Shown here piece after piece: positions 6,989 to 14,572 of a stretch of DNA of 47,255 bases. Within the stretch, counting starts at the first letter, position 1. Every line of letters begins with the position of its first letter. This stretch comes from a bacterium BMS3Bbin13 (GTDB lineage Bacteria > Pseudomonadota > Gammaproteobacteria > 21-64-14): NCBI GenBank assembly GCA_002897735.1, contig BDTW01000047.1, positions 1 to 47,255 of the forward strand, written 5' to 3'. Made by a program: the position numbers and the translations under genes. The notes under the pieces were generated by a model. That model made no database searches, had not been told where the DNA came from, and worked only from the letters and a program-made list of their open reading frames with translations.

Positions 6989-9611
6989 TGGCACCCCTCC
7001 TTCGGTCGTTCTCACGTGACGATTCCTGGTCGGCGGCGCGCAGTAGCGCCTCCCACCAAGCGAGCCCCCAGGGTCCCCAACGTTTCTGTAGCCGTGCGAA
7101 GCGCAAGGCCGTCTCGCGTACGCGTGTTTCGAGCAAGGATGGCGGCGCATCGTCACAGCCTTCGGTTCCAATCACCGGCCGCGCGCGGCCATGATGGGCG
7201 GCGATCAAGTGCAATACGAGTTCTTGCAGATCGGACGGCAATCCCTTGAACGCTTCGTCACGTTCCGCATGGAGCAGTGACCCGAACTCATGGCGGTAAC
7301 CGCTGAGACGGGGCCGGACAAGCGGCCCCCTGGTCTTTGCATAAATGCCGTCTTTCCGTGCGTTGAAGGCTCTCTGCCAGCGCACGGCCTTCTTACCCTC
7401 GTCGTGCAGACGCGCAGCGATAGCGAGGGCTTCTGCATAATCGTCGGGGAGATCGATCACCTTGGCAATCCGGCGTACTTGCTTTTCCGTCCAGGAATGA
7501 TGTTCGTCCAGCAATTGCGGTCGTGGAGACGTGGATCGACTTTCTTCCGTCGTTTCCGTTTCGACGAGAAGGCGCTCGACATCTTCACCTTCTCCGGAGA
7601 GTCTTGTCGCAAAAGAATATGTGATGCAACCGGTAGAATCCAGGGCATTATCTCCCGTAACAGTGCGGATACGAAAGCGAATATCGACCGGCCATTCGAG
7701 GCCATCGTCAGCGGTGCGGACGTCTTCGCCATCCGCATCGCCATCGAGCAACCCATCCTTCAACCCACCAAACCGCACATCAACAACGAGCGTCGCCTCC
7801 GCAAGATCCTTTTCGAGCTCCTTTCTTCGCTTCTTGTCACCGTCGCATTCTGAAAGATCACGAAGGTGATAGTGCTTGCGCAGTTCACCGTCAGGGGCGA
7901 GCGCAAAGGCAACGATATCATCGCCCCCAAGTTCTCTAGCCTTCCATAACCTTCCAGCTCGCGCCACCATCCAGGTGACAACACGCCATGATTCAGTTTC
8001 GAGCTTCTCACTCAGATGCGGCGGAGCCGCTTCGAAGAAGTCTTCCACTTCTTTCTTCGTTGACTCACCTCCTTCGGTGCGCACTGGCATGAACTTGCGC
8101 CAGATAACAGTGGACTGCGGCGCATCATCCACAATCCAGCCGCGTAACCAAGGTGGAACTTCCGGCCGTCCGGTATGCCTTTCCAGGGATGTCATCGACC
8201 AAGCGTCGACTAGTGCGCGGGAGAGCGCCGGATAGAGCGGTGGCGGTGTCGTCGACGATTCCACCTCCTTCTGAAGCTTGGAATCTTTTTCTGCGCGTAG
8301 TTTAAGCTCCCTCAAAGCACCAGGGCTCACGTCAATACTGTTGCTTTTCGGTAGGTTGCCGAGAAGTTGCAAACCACACCAAGCAATCATTGCGCGCCGT
8401 TCATCTGGTTTTGGGTCGTCCGGCTTCTTCGGTTTTGGTTCCCCCCCATGAACCAGAATGACTTGTGCGTCCCCGTTCCCAAGCCTGTTGACACGCCCCA
8501 GCCGCTGGACCATGCGTTCCCAAGGAACCAGGTCGCAGACCATGTGATCTGCATCAAGGTCGACACCCACCTCTCCCGAGGAAGTGGCGATAAGGAAGGT
8601 AGGTCTTTTGAGCTTGACATCGCTGCCCGCGAGAAATCCGAGCATCTTCAACCTTCCGGCGGCATCGACCCGCTCTTTGACTCGCCGTGCGCCGACGAAA
8701 AGTTCGGTTTCAATATTGGTCTTCGGGATGTCATTCTTTCTGTCACCCTTCGCCTTAACTTCAATTTCTTTCTTTGTCTTATCCGACACTTCTCGGCTGT
8801 GGCAATAGATAAGAACGCGAACGGCCGTCTTTCCTTCACCGGAAAGCGCCCAAGCCCGTTCAGCGAGCGCATTTTCCAACTTTTCACCATCTATTGGTTC
8901 GATGGTCAACTGTTTTTTTGCGCTAAGACGAGCTTTGACGACATCATCATCAAGATCTCCCTTCTCTTTCTCTAGGCGAAAAACTATTCCCTTGCGTTCC
9001 CGCCCAGTTGCGGACAGAGAGAGAAGCCTGAATGGAGGCACGATTCCACGATCCGCCTTGTCGTGCGTTCCGAGGAGCTCGGCGCCGGTTTCAATCGCCT
9101 CAAGCAGCCGCTCGAAGGGCGGTACAAGATGCGATTCGTCGAGCACGACCAGCGTATCTGCTCCCAACATTCCTGCATGATAAGGACGCATCTTGTGTGA
9201 CACGCCATATCCGGAAAACAGGAGGCGGGACCCGATCATATCGACAGTACCGACAATAATGGCAGGCGCGGTCGGATCTTCAAGCCATTCCCGTTTGTCC
9301 ACATGCTGTCCGCGAAGCGTGCTCACCCGCAATTCTTCGTCGGCCGACCTTGTCTTGATCTCGTCGGCAACCGTCGTCGCTTGATCAACCACGGCTCGAC
9401 GATCCACCACATAGACCAGACGCCGCGACAAGTCCGCGCCTGCTTTCAGCGCCAAGTACCAGATCGCCATGACTGAGGTCTTGCCAAGGCCGGTGGGAAT
9501 ATCGACGGTAGCCGGGATCATCCCTAAAGCAAAATATTCTGCATACAAGCGAGACTGCCACTTCAATGGTTTGAAACCAGTAAGCCTTTCAAATTCGTTT
9601 TCAAAGTCCAT
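6975..9611 (-). CDS. cas3: Type I-G Cas3 helicase with C-terminal HD nuclease
   Basis: This 878-residue protein is the target-degrading enzyme of the type I-G system. The helicase part has Walker A 'PTGLGKT' at residues 39-45, a DEAH-box variant 'DESH' at 158-161, motif III 'SAT' at 200-202 and motif VI 'QRLGRVNR' at 369-376. The HD nuclease lies at the C terminus, as is typical of this subtype, with 'LHDEGK' (H736, D737), a further histidine in 'RHEFGS' near 774 and 'AAHHGR' near 806. All motifs look intact. A GAGGA site lies six bases before ATG 9611. It is the first gene of the cassette. Upstream is a broken gene of the pRiA4b ORF-3 family, and a second Cas3 tail survives at 11.0-11.2 kb. 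Confidence 0.92.
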   Translation of the reverse strand: MDFENEFERLTGFKPLKWQSRLYAEYFALGMIPATVDIPTGLGKTSVMAIWYLALKAGADLSRRLVYVVDRRAVVDQATTVADEIKTRSADEELRVSTLRGQHVDKREWLEDPTAPAIIVGTVDMIGSRLLFSGYGVSHKMRPYHAGMLGADTLVVLDESHLVPPFERLLEAIETGAELLGTHDKADRGIVPPFRLLSLSATGRERKGIVFRLEKEKGDLDDDVVKARLSAKKQLTIEPIDGEKLENALAERAWALSGEGKTAVRVLIYCHSREVSDKTKKEIEVKAKGDRKNDIPKTNIETELFVGARRVKERVDAAGRLKMLGFLAGSDVKLKRPTFLIATSSGEVGVDLDADHMVCDLVPWERMVQRLGRVNRLGNGDAQVILVHGGEPKPKKPDDPKPDERRAMIAWCGLQLLGNLPKSNSIDVSPGALRELKLRAEKDSKLQKEVESSTTPPPLYPALSRALVDAWSMTSLERHTGRPEVPPWLRGWIVDDAPQSTVIWRKFMPVRTEGGESTKKEVEDFFEAAPPHLSEKLETESWRVVTWMVARAGRLWKARELGGDDIVAFALAPDGELRKHYHLRDLSECDGDKKRRKELEKDLAEATLVVDVRFGGLKDGLLDGDADGEDVRTADDGLEWPVDIRFRIRTVTGDNALDSTGCITYSFATRLSGEGEDVERLLVETETTEESRSTSPRPQLLDEHHSWTEKQVRRIAKVIDLPDDYAEALAIAARLHDEGKKAVRWQRAFNARKDGIYAKTRGPLVRPRLSGYRHEFGSLLHAERDEAFKGLPSDLQELVLHLIAAHHGRARPVIGTEGCDDAPPSLLETRVRETALRFARLQKRWGPWGLAWWEALLRAADQESSRENDRRRGANGGI

Positions 9612-9734
9612 TCTTTATCCTCGAAACCACGCAACAGCGAATCCTTCCGTTCAAAACATTAAAGCTGATGGCTCAAGGCCGGATATAACTAGGGCCAAAC
9701 ACCAACGCGCAACACTTGGACCAACCTTCCCGCC

Positions 9735-10060
9735 AATATCGAAACCCCTAATCTGGCCATTCCAGCAGTCCCTCATGTTCTTCGTGTTTCGGGTTTTTGA
9801 TGGCCCTGGGCAGATCAGCTCAGCGTAGCCCCACGGGCTACCGCAGTCCTCCGGCGGGCAGGCGCGCTTTCCCTTGGTACAGCGCGGGTAGTGCATGCTT
9901 TCCTACTCCGAAAAAATCCTCTCGATCTTGAGGTCATATTCCCAACTGTCGCCGAAATCGCAATCGTAGACGAGGGTCTCGCCTTCGCCGGCAATTTCAT
10001 CCAGGCGCAGGGCAACCTTGATCCGGTATACGCCTACATTGGTTCGTTTGCCAGTACCAT
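9735..10060 (-). pseudogene. Broken pRiA4b ORF-3-family gene upstream of cas3
   Basis: Read downwards from about 10060, one frame gives 'LVYDCDFGDSWEYDLKIERI', the core of the plasmid pRiA4b ORF-3 family. It is then interrupted by an in-frame TAG and resumes with 'MHYPRCTKGKRACPPEDCG', the family's cysteine motif. After 'GYAEL' the homology jumps to another frame ('NPKHEEHEGLLEW') and meets another stop. At least one nonsense codon and one frameshift therefore inactivate it. It lies immediately upstream of the intact cas3, in the same relative position as the second family copy at 11.2-11.8 kb has to the cas3 relic. The original start is not recoverable. Confidence 0.75.
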
Positions 10061-10359
10061 ATTCTTACGTCGCACATACGGCTACATATCATCATCGCAC
10101 CCCCATGTCGTGAGTCTCTAATCGGTCTCATCGGCAAGGTTAGTGCTCCGGCCTCTTACGCAGATACCCGACATCAATACTGCCTGCTTGCGCACGCTGA
10201 TATCCACTTCCACGATGCTCGCGATATGTACCAGATGAAACATCTCCTCCACGATCATAGAGCCGGTCGGCATGTATTCACGTCGGCACGTTGGCAGTGA
10301 ACCGCACCCGCCCCCACGAACTGGGATCGTTCTTCAGCCTCACGACGCCCCTCCCGCCG
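10061..10359. other. Degenerate stretch without a convincing gene
   Basis: I find no recognisable gene. A 51-codon open frame runs on the minus strand from ATG 10273 to a TAG at 10118-10120; its predicted peptide contains 'EEMFHLVHIASIVEVDIS' and looks protein-like, but I do not recognise it. Its location among broken genes suggests another decayed fragment of the older CRISPR-associated locus. Confidence 0.3.
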
Positions 10360-10515
10360 TCAGACCGTTATCCAGCCGATATGCCACCGCCTCGTTTTCG
10401 GCTCGTGGGACATGGGCGTGATTAGCGCCGGAACGGGGGGCTGCGGGGGGGCGCAACCGACAGCAGGGTCCAGGGCGAGACCGGAGAGGGCCTTGATAAA
10501 CGATCGGCGTTGCAT
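10360..10515 (-). pseudogene. Short peptide with a Tat-like signal, probably a gene remnant
   Basis: From ATG 10515 a 51-residue peptide starts 'MQRRSFIKALSGLAL', an RR-x-F-(I/L)-K/hydrophobic pattern typical of twin-arginine signal peptides. It then runs into proline-rich sequence and stops without any mature domain. This is most likely the 5' end of a lost exported (perhaps cofactor-containing) protein. No partner Tat substrate is identifiable nearby. Confidence 0.35.
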
Positions 10516-10809
10516 GGCGGCCTCGCATAGGTTGCTCTTCGGCCCTTTATACCACCGGCGGTGGCTCACCGGTTGAGCCTGTGACGCAGGGTGCGGGGTC
10601 CGTGCGGCTTCGCAGAACCGACGGGCGGCGCCCGATGGTCGCACCTTGCGCCCTCACCGGCGGCCGGCAATCGCGGGCACCAGATCGCCGCAGATGCAGA
10701 GATACAGATGGGATTCTGTGCAGGGGACGAACCGCGAACTGCCGTTCGCCGATGGCGATTTCGGCCAAGCTTACCCGCTCCGCAAGGTACGGCGCGAGTT
10801 GCTGGTAGC

Positions 10810-11019
10810 TCAGGATGTCGAGCTGGGTTTCGAGGGATCGGGTGGCGGAATGAGGTGAGCGAGTCGTTCCCGGAGGTAGGTCTCGTCCACGGGCTCTCCT
10901 TCCATCGCCATGGAGCGGGCCACGTGGCGCGGTATCGCTTGCAGATGGCGCCGCTTGCGCTCCCCAGGAGACAATGTACGCCAGTGCTGAATCGCTTCTT
11001 TCCAGTTCATGCTTTTCAT
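10810..11019 (-). CDS. Small uncharacterised protein overlapping the Cas3-tail relic
   Basis: A 69-residue protein starts at ATG 11019, six bases after a GGAGG site. It begins MKSMNWKEAIQHWRTLSP and contains 'IPRHVARSMAMEGEPVDE', a compact basic/acidic helical pattern that looks conserved, although I do not know its function. The good ribosome-binding site and codon pattern support expression. Its ATG lies in sequence that, in another frame, is the end of the cas3 relic, so it was probably the next gene of the older locus. An antitoxin-like or accessory regulatory role is possible but not supported by a recognised domain. Confidence 0.5.
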   Translation of the reverse strand: MKSMNWKEAIQHWRTLSPGERKRRHLQAIPRHVARSMAMEGEPVDETYLRERLAHLIPPPDPSKPSSTS

Positions 11020-11224
11020 TGTCGGCCTCCAACACAGGGTCTGCAACGGATATTCTCAATGCATGCTGGTCGGCGGCGCACAGCGGGGCTTCGAGCCAAG
11101 CCAAGGTGAATGGGCCGTGCTGCGCGAGCAGGCCCCGCACGCGGTCGGTCCAGCTCGGGCCGGGCGAGTGCTTACGGGGCGAGGTCGAGGTGACTTTGGG
11201 GGCCGATTCATTACCCGCGCCGGA
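11020..11224 (-). pseudogene. C-terminal tail of a second type I-G Cas3 (relic)
   Basis: One minus-strand frame encodes 'GPFTLAWLEAPLCAADQ', which aligns without gaps to 'GPWGLAWWEALLRAADQ' at the end of the HD domain of the intact Cas3 (about half of 24 positions identical). The frame opens directly after the stop of the upstream pRiA4b ORF-3-like gene and ends near the start of the small 69-residue gene. The helicase and the rest of the HD domain are missing, so this is a deletion remnant. It indicates that the locus once held another cas3, divergent from the present one. Confidence 0.6.
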
Positions 11225-11766
11225 TCAGCGCAGCCGCCAAAGGATCCGGTTGACCTTGGCCGGATCGAAGGCCTCCGGGTCGAACGAGGGTCCGGCCCAC
11301 TCGCGGATTTCCTCGTGTCTCGGGTGCGCCGGGTCCTGCAAGGCGGCGAGCAGGTCTTCGTAACCGGGCGGTCCGCCGCAGTCCTCCGGCGGGCAGGCGC
11401 GCTCGCCGGCCAGGCAGCGGGGATAATGCACGGCGGGATCGGCGGGCAGCGCCTTTTCAATCCTGATCTCGTGGGTCCAGCCGTCGCCGAAATCGTATTC
11501 GTATGGGAAGGCGTCGCCCGGCCCGGCTACCTTGTCGAGGGGGATGACGCGCCCGCTCTGCGCGAGGTCGGGGGAATCGGGGTGGGGCACACCGTAGGTC
11601 ACATCGCCGATGCGAAAAGCGTGCAAATGGCTGTCGGTCCACCCATGGCCGCCTGCAGCACGCGGTGGAACTTGCCGAGGCGAATGTCCGCGGGAACCTG
11701 GATGCGGCGCCAGATGAGCGGCTGGATGTCTTGCAATGTGACCTTGATCTCGAACACGTCCATAAC
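11225..11766 (-). pseudogene. pRiA4b ORF-3-family protein, frameshifted
   Basis: The natural start is ATG 11766 with 'MDVFEIKVTLQDIQPLIWRR', the standard family N terminus, running to '...VLQAAMG' near 11641. Downstream the family sequence continues in another frame as 'WTDSHLHAFRIGDVTYGVP', 'YEYDFGDGWTHEI' and 'HYPRCLAGERACPPEDCGG'. A single base is missing at about 11640-11645 (ATG GG-TGG). Apart from this, the whole ~180-residue domain is present, so the loss is recent or a sequencing error. The biochemical role of the family is unknown; members are often near mobile or defence genes. It lies 15 bp after the WYL regulator gene and directly before the cas3 relic. Confidence 0.8.
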
Positions 11767-11781
11767 GTATTTCCTCCCTTG

Positions 11782-12762
11782 TCATTTCGATTCGCCGGGG
11801 GTGCCGTCATAGCGCGCCGAGGCGGCGCGCAGGCGCTCGGCCACCAGGGCGCGCAGGAACTCCGGGGCCAGTACCTCGACGTCGGGACCGTACTTGAGAA
11901 TGTCCATCAGCAATTCGCGGGGATCGGAGTAGGGAATCTGCAACTCGTACATCCCCCCTACCCACTGGCCGATCTGGTCCGGGTGCCAACGCTCGTCGGC
12001 GACCCAGCGGGCCCGCTCGGCGGTGAAGCGCAGTACGGCCCAACTCGCGGCCTCTCCGGTGAAGATGCCGAAGCTGGCGCGCAGATGGCGGTCCAGGGCC
12101 GCGTCGTCGGCCGGACGAACCGGCCGACCGGTATCGGAGGCCTCGCGAATCCGATCCAGGGAGAAGGTGCGCATGTCCTGCGCCCGCTCGCACCAGGCCG
12201 CTACGTACCAGTTGTCCCGGTAATGCAGGAGGCGGTAGGGGTGGATGCGCCGGTCGCTGACCGCTTCGCGTTCGCGGCCGTGGTAGCGAATGTCCAGGAT
12301 GTGTCCACCGAGAACGCCGGTCGAAATGCATCCGAAGATGGAATCATCCACGGTCCGGCTGGCGAACGGCCGGAGCAGGACCCGTGAGGTAACGGTCTCC
12401 GCGGCATGCCCGCTCTGCTCCAGCAGCTTCCGGATGCGGGCCTTGAGCGGGCCGATATAAGGGCCCAGTAGGCCGGGTTGTACGGCTTCGAGGAGCTGTT
12501 CGCTCGCCAGCAGCGCATAGAGTTCGCTGTCGTTGAACCACAGCCCGGGAAGCTGGAACTCGGGGGCATCGGGGTCGTAGTGGTGACCATTGCGCTCCCG
12601 ATCGTAAAGGATCGGCGCTCCCATGAAATCGCGCAGGTAGGCGATGTCGCGCACCACGGTCGCCCGGGAGACACCGAGGCGGTCGATCAGCGTAGACAGG
12701 GGGACGGGACGTCTCCCGGAGAGTGCGGCGTGGAGCCGGTAGATGCGCTCCGCGCGATTCAT
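11782..12762 (-). CDS. WYL-domain transcriptional regulator
   Basis: The 326-residue protein has an N-terminal winged helix (residues about 1-60, 'LSTLIDRLGVSRATVVRDI') followed by a WYL domain. The WYL domain contains 'HPYRLLHYRDNWYVAAWC' (174-191), where WYV stands for the WYL triplet, and the matching arginine-rich 'RTFSLDRI'. A C-terminal WCX-type extension is present. WYL regulators bind ligands, in some cases nucleic acid or nucleotides, and often control defence loci. It is transcribed toward the pRiA4b ORF-3 gene and the cas region, making it the likely regulator of the original CRISPR operon. The protein appears intact even though the next genes are broken. Confidence 0.85.
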   Translation of the reverse strand: MNRAERIYRLHAALSGRRPVPLSTLIDRLGVSRATVVRDIAYLRDFMGAPILYDRERNGHHYDPDAPEFQLPGLWFNDSELYALLASEQLLEAVQPGLLGPYIGPLKARIRKLLEQSGHAAETVTSRVLLRPFASRTVDDSIFGCISTGVLGGHILDIRYHGREREAVSDRRIHPYRLLHYRDNWYVAAWCERAQDMRTFSLDRIREASDTGRPVRPADDAALDRHLRASFGIFTGEAASWAVLRFTAERARWVADERWHPDQIGQWVGGMYELQIPYSDPRELLMDILKYGPDVEVLAPEFLRALVAERLRAASARYDGTPGESK

Positions 12763-12941
12763 CCTGCCGATTTCGCGTACATTGTTTCTTTCCGAAGGCG
12801 CCGAAGAGCTCTTCTCGGATCCAATATAGCACGCGGGAAATAATGTTATTGCCGCCGGGGGAAGGGCGGGAATATCGGGCGGTTCGGCTGGCCAAGGTCC
12901 GCCGGTCGTGATGCGCGCCGCAGCGTTGGGACATCCAGCGA

Positions 12942-13016
12942 CGTCGGCCGGGCGAGCCCGGCCCTACGGGTGGGTGTGATCACCGATACGCGCGGGCTGG
13001 CCCGGCCCCTACGGGT
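12942..13016. repeat. REP-like palindromic repeats at the 3' end of bioA
   Basis: CGTCGGCCGGGCGAGCCCGG followed by CCCTACGGG lies at 12942-12970, and a variant CGGGCTGGCCCGGCCCCTACGGG at 12992-13014. The core is a GGCCGGGC/GCCCGGCC hairpin with a CTAC tail. The second copy overlaps the stop codon of bioA: the TAG at 13009-13011 is part of the repeat. Related copies occur around 26.8, 27.0, 29.0 and 38.5-38.9 kb. Confidence 0.75.
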
Positions 13017-14382
13017 CATGGGTGGCGAGGTCGATGCCCTCGCGGGCGACTTCGGCCATGAGGTCGATCTCGGCATCGGTGACGATATAGGGAGGCATGA
13101 AATAGACGACGTCGCCGAGCGGGCGCAGGAGCACGCCGCGGCGCAGGCCGTGACGGTAGACGGCGAGGCCGCGCCGTTCCTGCCAGCGGTAGGGTTCACG
13201 ACGCGCCTTGTCGCGGACCATCTCGATGGCGAGGATCATGCCGGTCTGGCGGACCTCGGCGACGTGCGGGTGATCGGCGAGGTCCGCGGTGGCCCGCGCC
13301 ATGCGCGCCGCACGGCGACGGTTGTCTTCGAGTACCGGCGTACGCTCGAACAGATCGAGGGTGGCGAGCGCGGCGCGGCAGCCGAGGGGGTTTCCGGTGT
13401 AGCTGTGCGAGTGCAGGAACGCGCGCAGGCTCCGGTGGTCGTCGTAGAAGGCCTCGTAGACCGTGTCCGTGGTGAGCACGACGGACAGCGGGAGATAACC
13501 GCCGGTCAGCCCTTTCGACAGGCACAGGAAGTCGGGCCGGATACCGGCCTGCTCGCAGGCGAACATCGTGCCCGTGCGCCCGAAGCCCACGGCGATCTCA
13601 TCGGCGATGAGGTGCACGCCGTAGCGGTCGCAGGCCGCGCGCAGCAGTTCCAGGTACACGGGGTGGTACATGCGCATGTGCCCGGCGCACTGCACCAGCG
13701 GCTCGATGATCACCGCACAGAGCGATGCGGCGTGGCGTTCCAGCGCGGCCTCCATGTGCCGGAACATCTCACGGGTGTGCTCCTCCCAGGAACGCCCCGG
13801 CGCGCGCGCAAAGCAATCCGGAGACGGGACCGTGACCGGTTCGAGCAGCAGCGCCCGGTAGGTGTCCTTGTAGAGTGCCACGTCCCCGACCGCCAGCGCT
13901 CCCAGGGTCTCGCCGTGATAGCTGTTGGACAGGTTGAGGAAGCGCGTCTTGCCGCTCTGCCCGAGGTTGCGCCAATAGTGGAAACTCATCTTGATCGCGA
14001 CTTCGATCGCGGAGGAACCGTTGTCGGCGTAGAAGCAGCGGCTCAGGCCGGGCGGCGCGATGCGCACCAGCCGCTCGGAGAGTTCCACCACCGGCCGGTG
14101 CGTGAAGCCCGCGAGCAGTACGTGTTCCAAGGTGTCGAGTTGCTCGCGCAGCGCGGCGTTGATGTGCGGATTGCAGTGACCGAACAGGTTCACCCACCAG
14201 GAACTCACCGCGTCCAGATAGCGGTTGCCGTCGAGGTCCTCCAGATAGGCACCCGCGGCGCGGCGCACCGGGATCGGCGGCAGCGTCTCGTGGTCCTTCA
14301 TCTGGGTGCAGGGGTGCCACAGGACCGAGAGGTCGCGGCGGATCAGTTCGTCGTTGTCCATAGGCGTGTCGACCGGCTTCAT
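13009..14382 (-). CDS. bioA: Adenosylmethionine--8-amino-7-oxononanoate aminotransferase
   Basis: BioA transfers an amino group from S-adenosylmethionine to KAPA, giving DAPA in biotin synthesis. The 457-residue product shows the class III aminotransferase layout: 'LWHPCTQMKDHE' near residue 21 (typical of BioA), 'SSWWVNLFGHCNPHI', the cofactor aspartate in 'LIADEIAVGFGRTG' and the PLP lysine in 'LCLSKGLTGGYLPL'. ATG 14361 (MDNDEL) is an alternative start. Placement after metK-ahcY-metF is notable because this enzyme consumes SAM. The stop codon lies in a REP-like repeat. No other bio genes are visible in the window. Confidence 0.95.
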   Translation of the reverse strand: MKPVDTPMDNDELIRRDLSVLWHPCTQMKDHETLPPIPVRRAAGAYLEDLDGNRYLDAVSSWWVNLFGHCNPHINAALREQLDTLEHVLLAGFTHRPVVELSERLVRIAPPGLSRCFYADNGSSAIEVAIKMSFHYWRNLGQSGKTRFLNLSNSYHGETLGALAVGDVALYKDTYRALLLEPVTVPSPDCFARAPGRSWEEHTREMFRHMEAALERHAASLCAVIIEPLVQCAGHMRMYHPVYLELLRAACDRYGVHLIADEIAVGFGRTGTMFACEQAGIRPDFLCLSKGLTGGYLPLSVVLTTDTVYEAFYDDHRSLRAFLHSHSYTGNPLGCRAALATLDLFERTPVLEDNRRRAARMARATADLADHPHVAEVRQTGMILAIEMVRDKARREPYRWQERRGLAVYRHGLRRGVLLRPLGDVVYFMPPYIVTDAEIDLMAEVAREGIDLATHDP

Positions 14383-14458
14383 TGCCGAAAAATGGCTCGC
14401 GGGTCGGGAACGCCGGCGGCGGAATGCGGAGTCGCCCTCCGAAGAGCCAAAAGACCCC

Positions 14459-14488
14459 CTCTCCCTGTCCCTCCCCGGAGAGGGAGAG
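14459..14488. repeat. CTCTCCCT/AGGGAGAG inverted repeat
   Basis: An 8-bp perfect inverted repeat lies between metF and bioA with a 14-nt loop. This resembles the dispersed CTCTCCC...GGGAGAG palindromes common between genes of GC-rich proteobacteria. It could weakly attenuate readthrough from metF to bioA, but no T-run follows. Confidence 0.5.
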
Positions 14489-14572
14489 AACGTTTTGCGC
14501 AGGGGTGGTACCGACGAGGATATGCCGTCGGTATTTCCCGCGGCGGCGGATTCACCGCCGCCGCGGCGCCCG

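Noticed and set aside
6989-7171. Longer csb3 start at 7171
   Set aside because: It would overlap almost 200 bp of the conserved Cas3 HD domain, whereas ATG 6988 has a strong AAGGAGG and begins at the family motif.
10547-10809. Minus-strand frame with 'LDILSYQQLAPYLAERVSL' as a real gene
   Set aside because: The frame is continuous with the cas3 relic but has no start signal of its own and no recognised family; it is probably further decayed sequence, though it deserves a homology search.
9612-12763. Possible CRISPR array near cas3
   Set aside because: No unit of 25-40 bp recurs at regular spacing on either side of the cassette; the sequence consists of broken genes.
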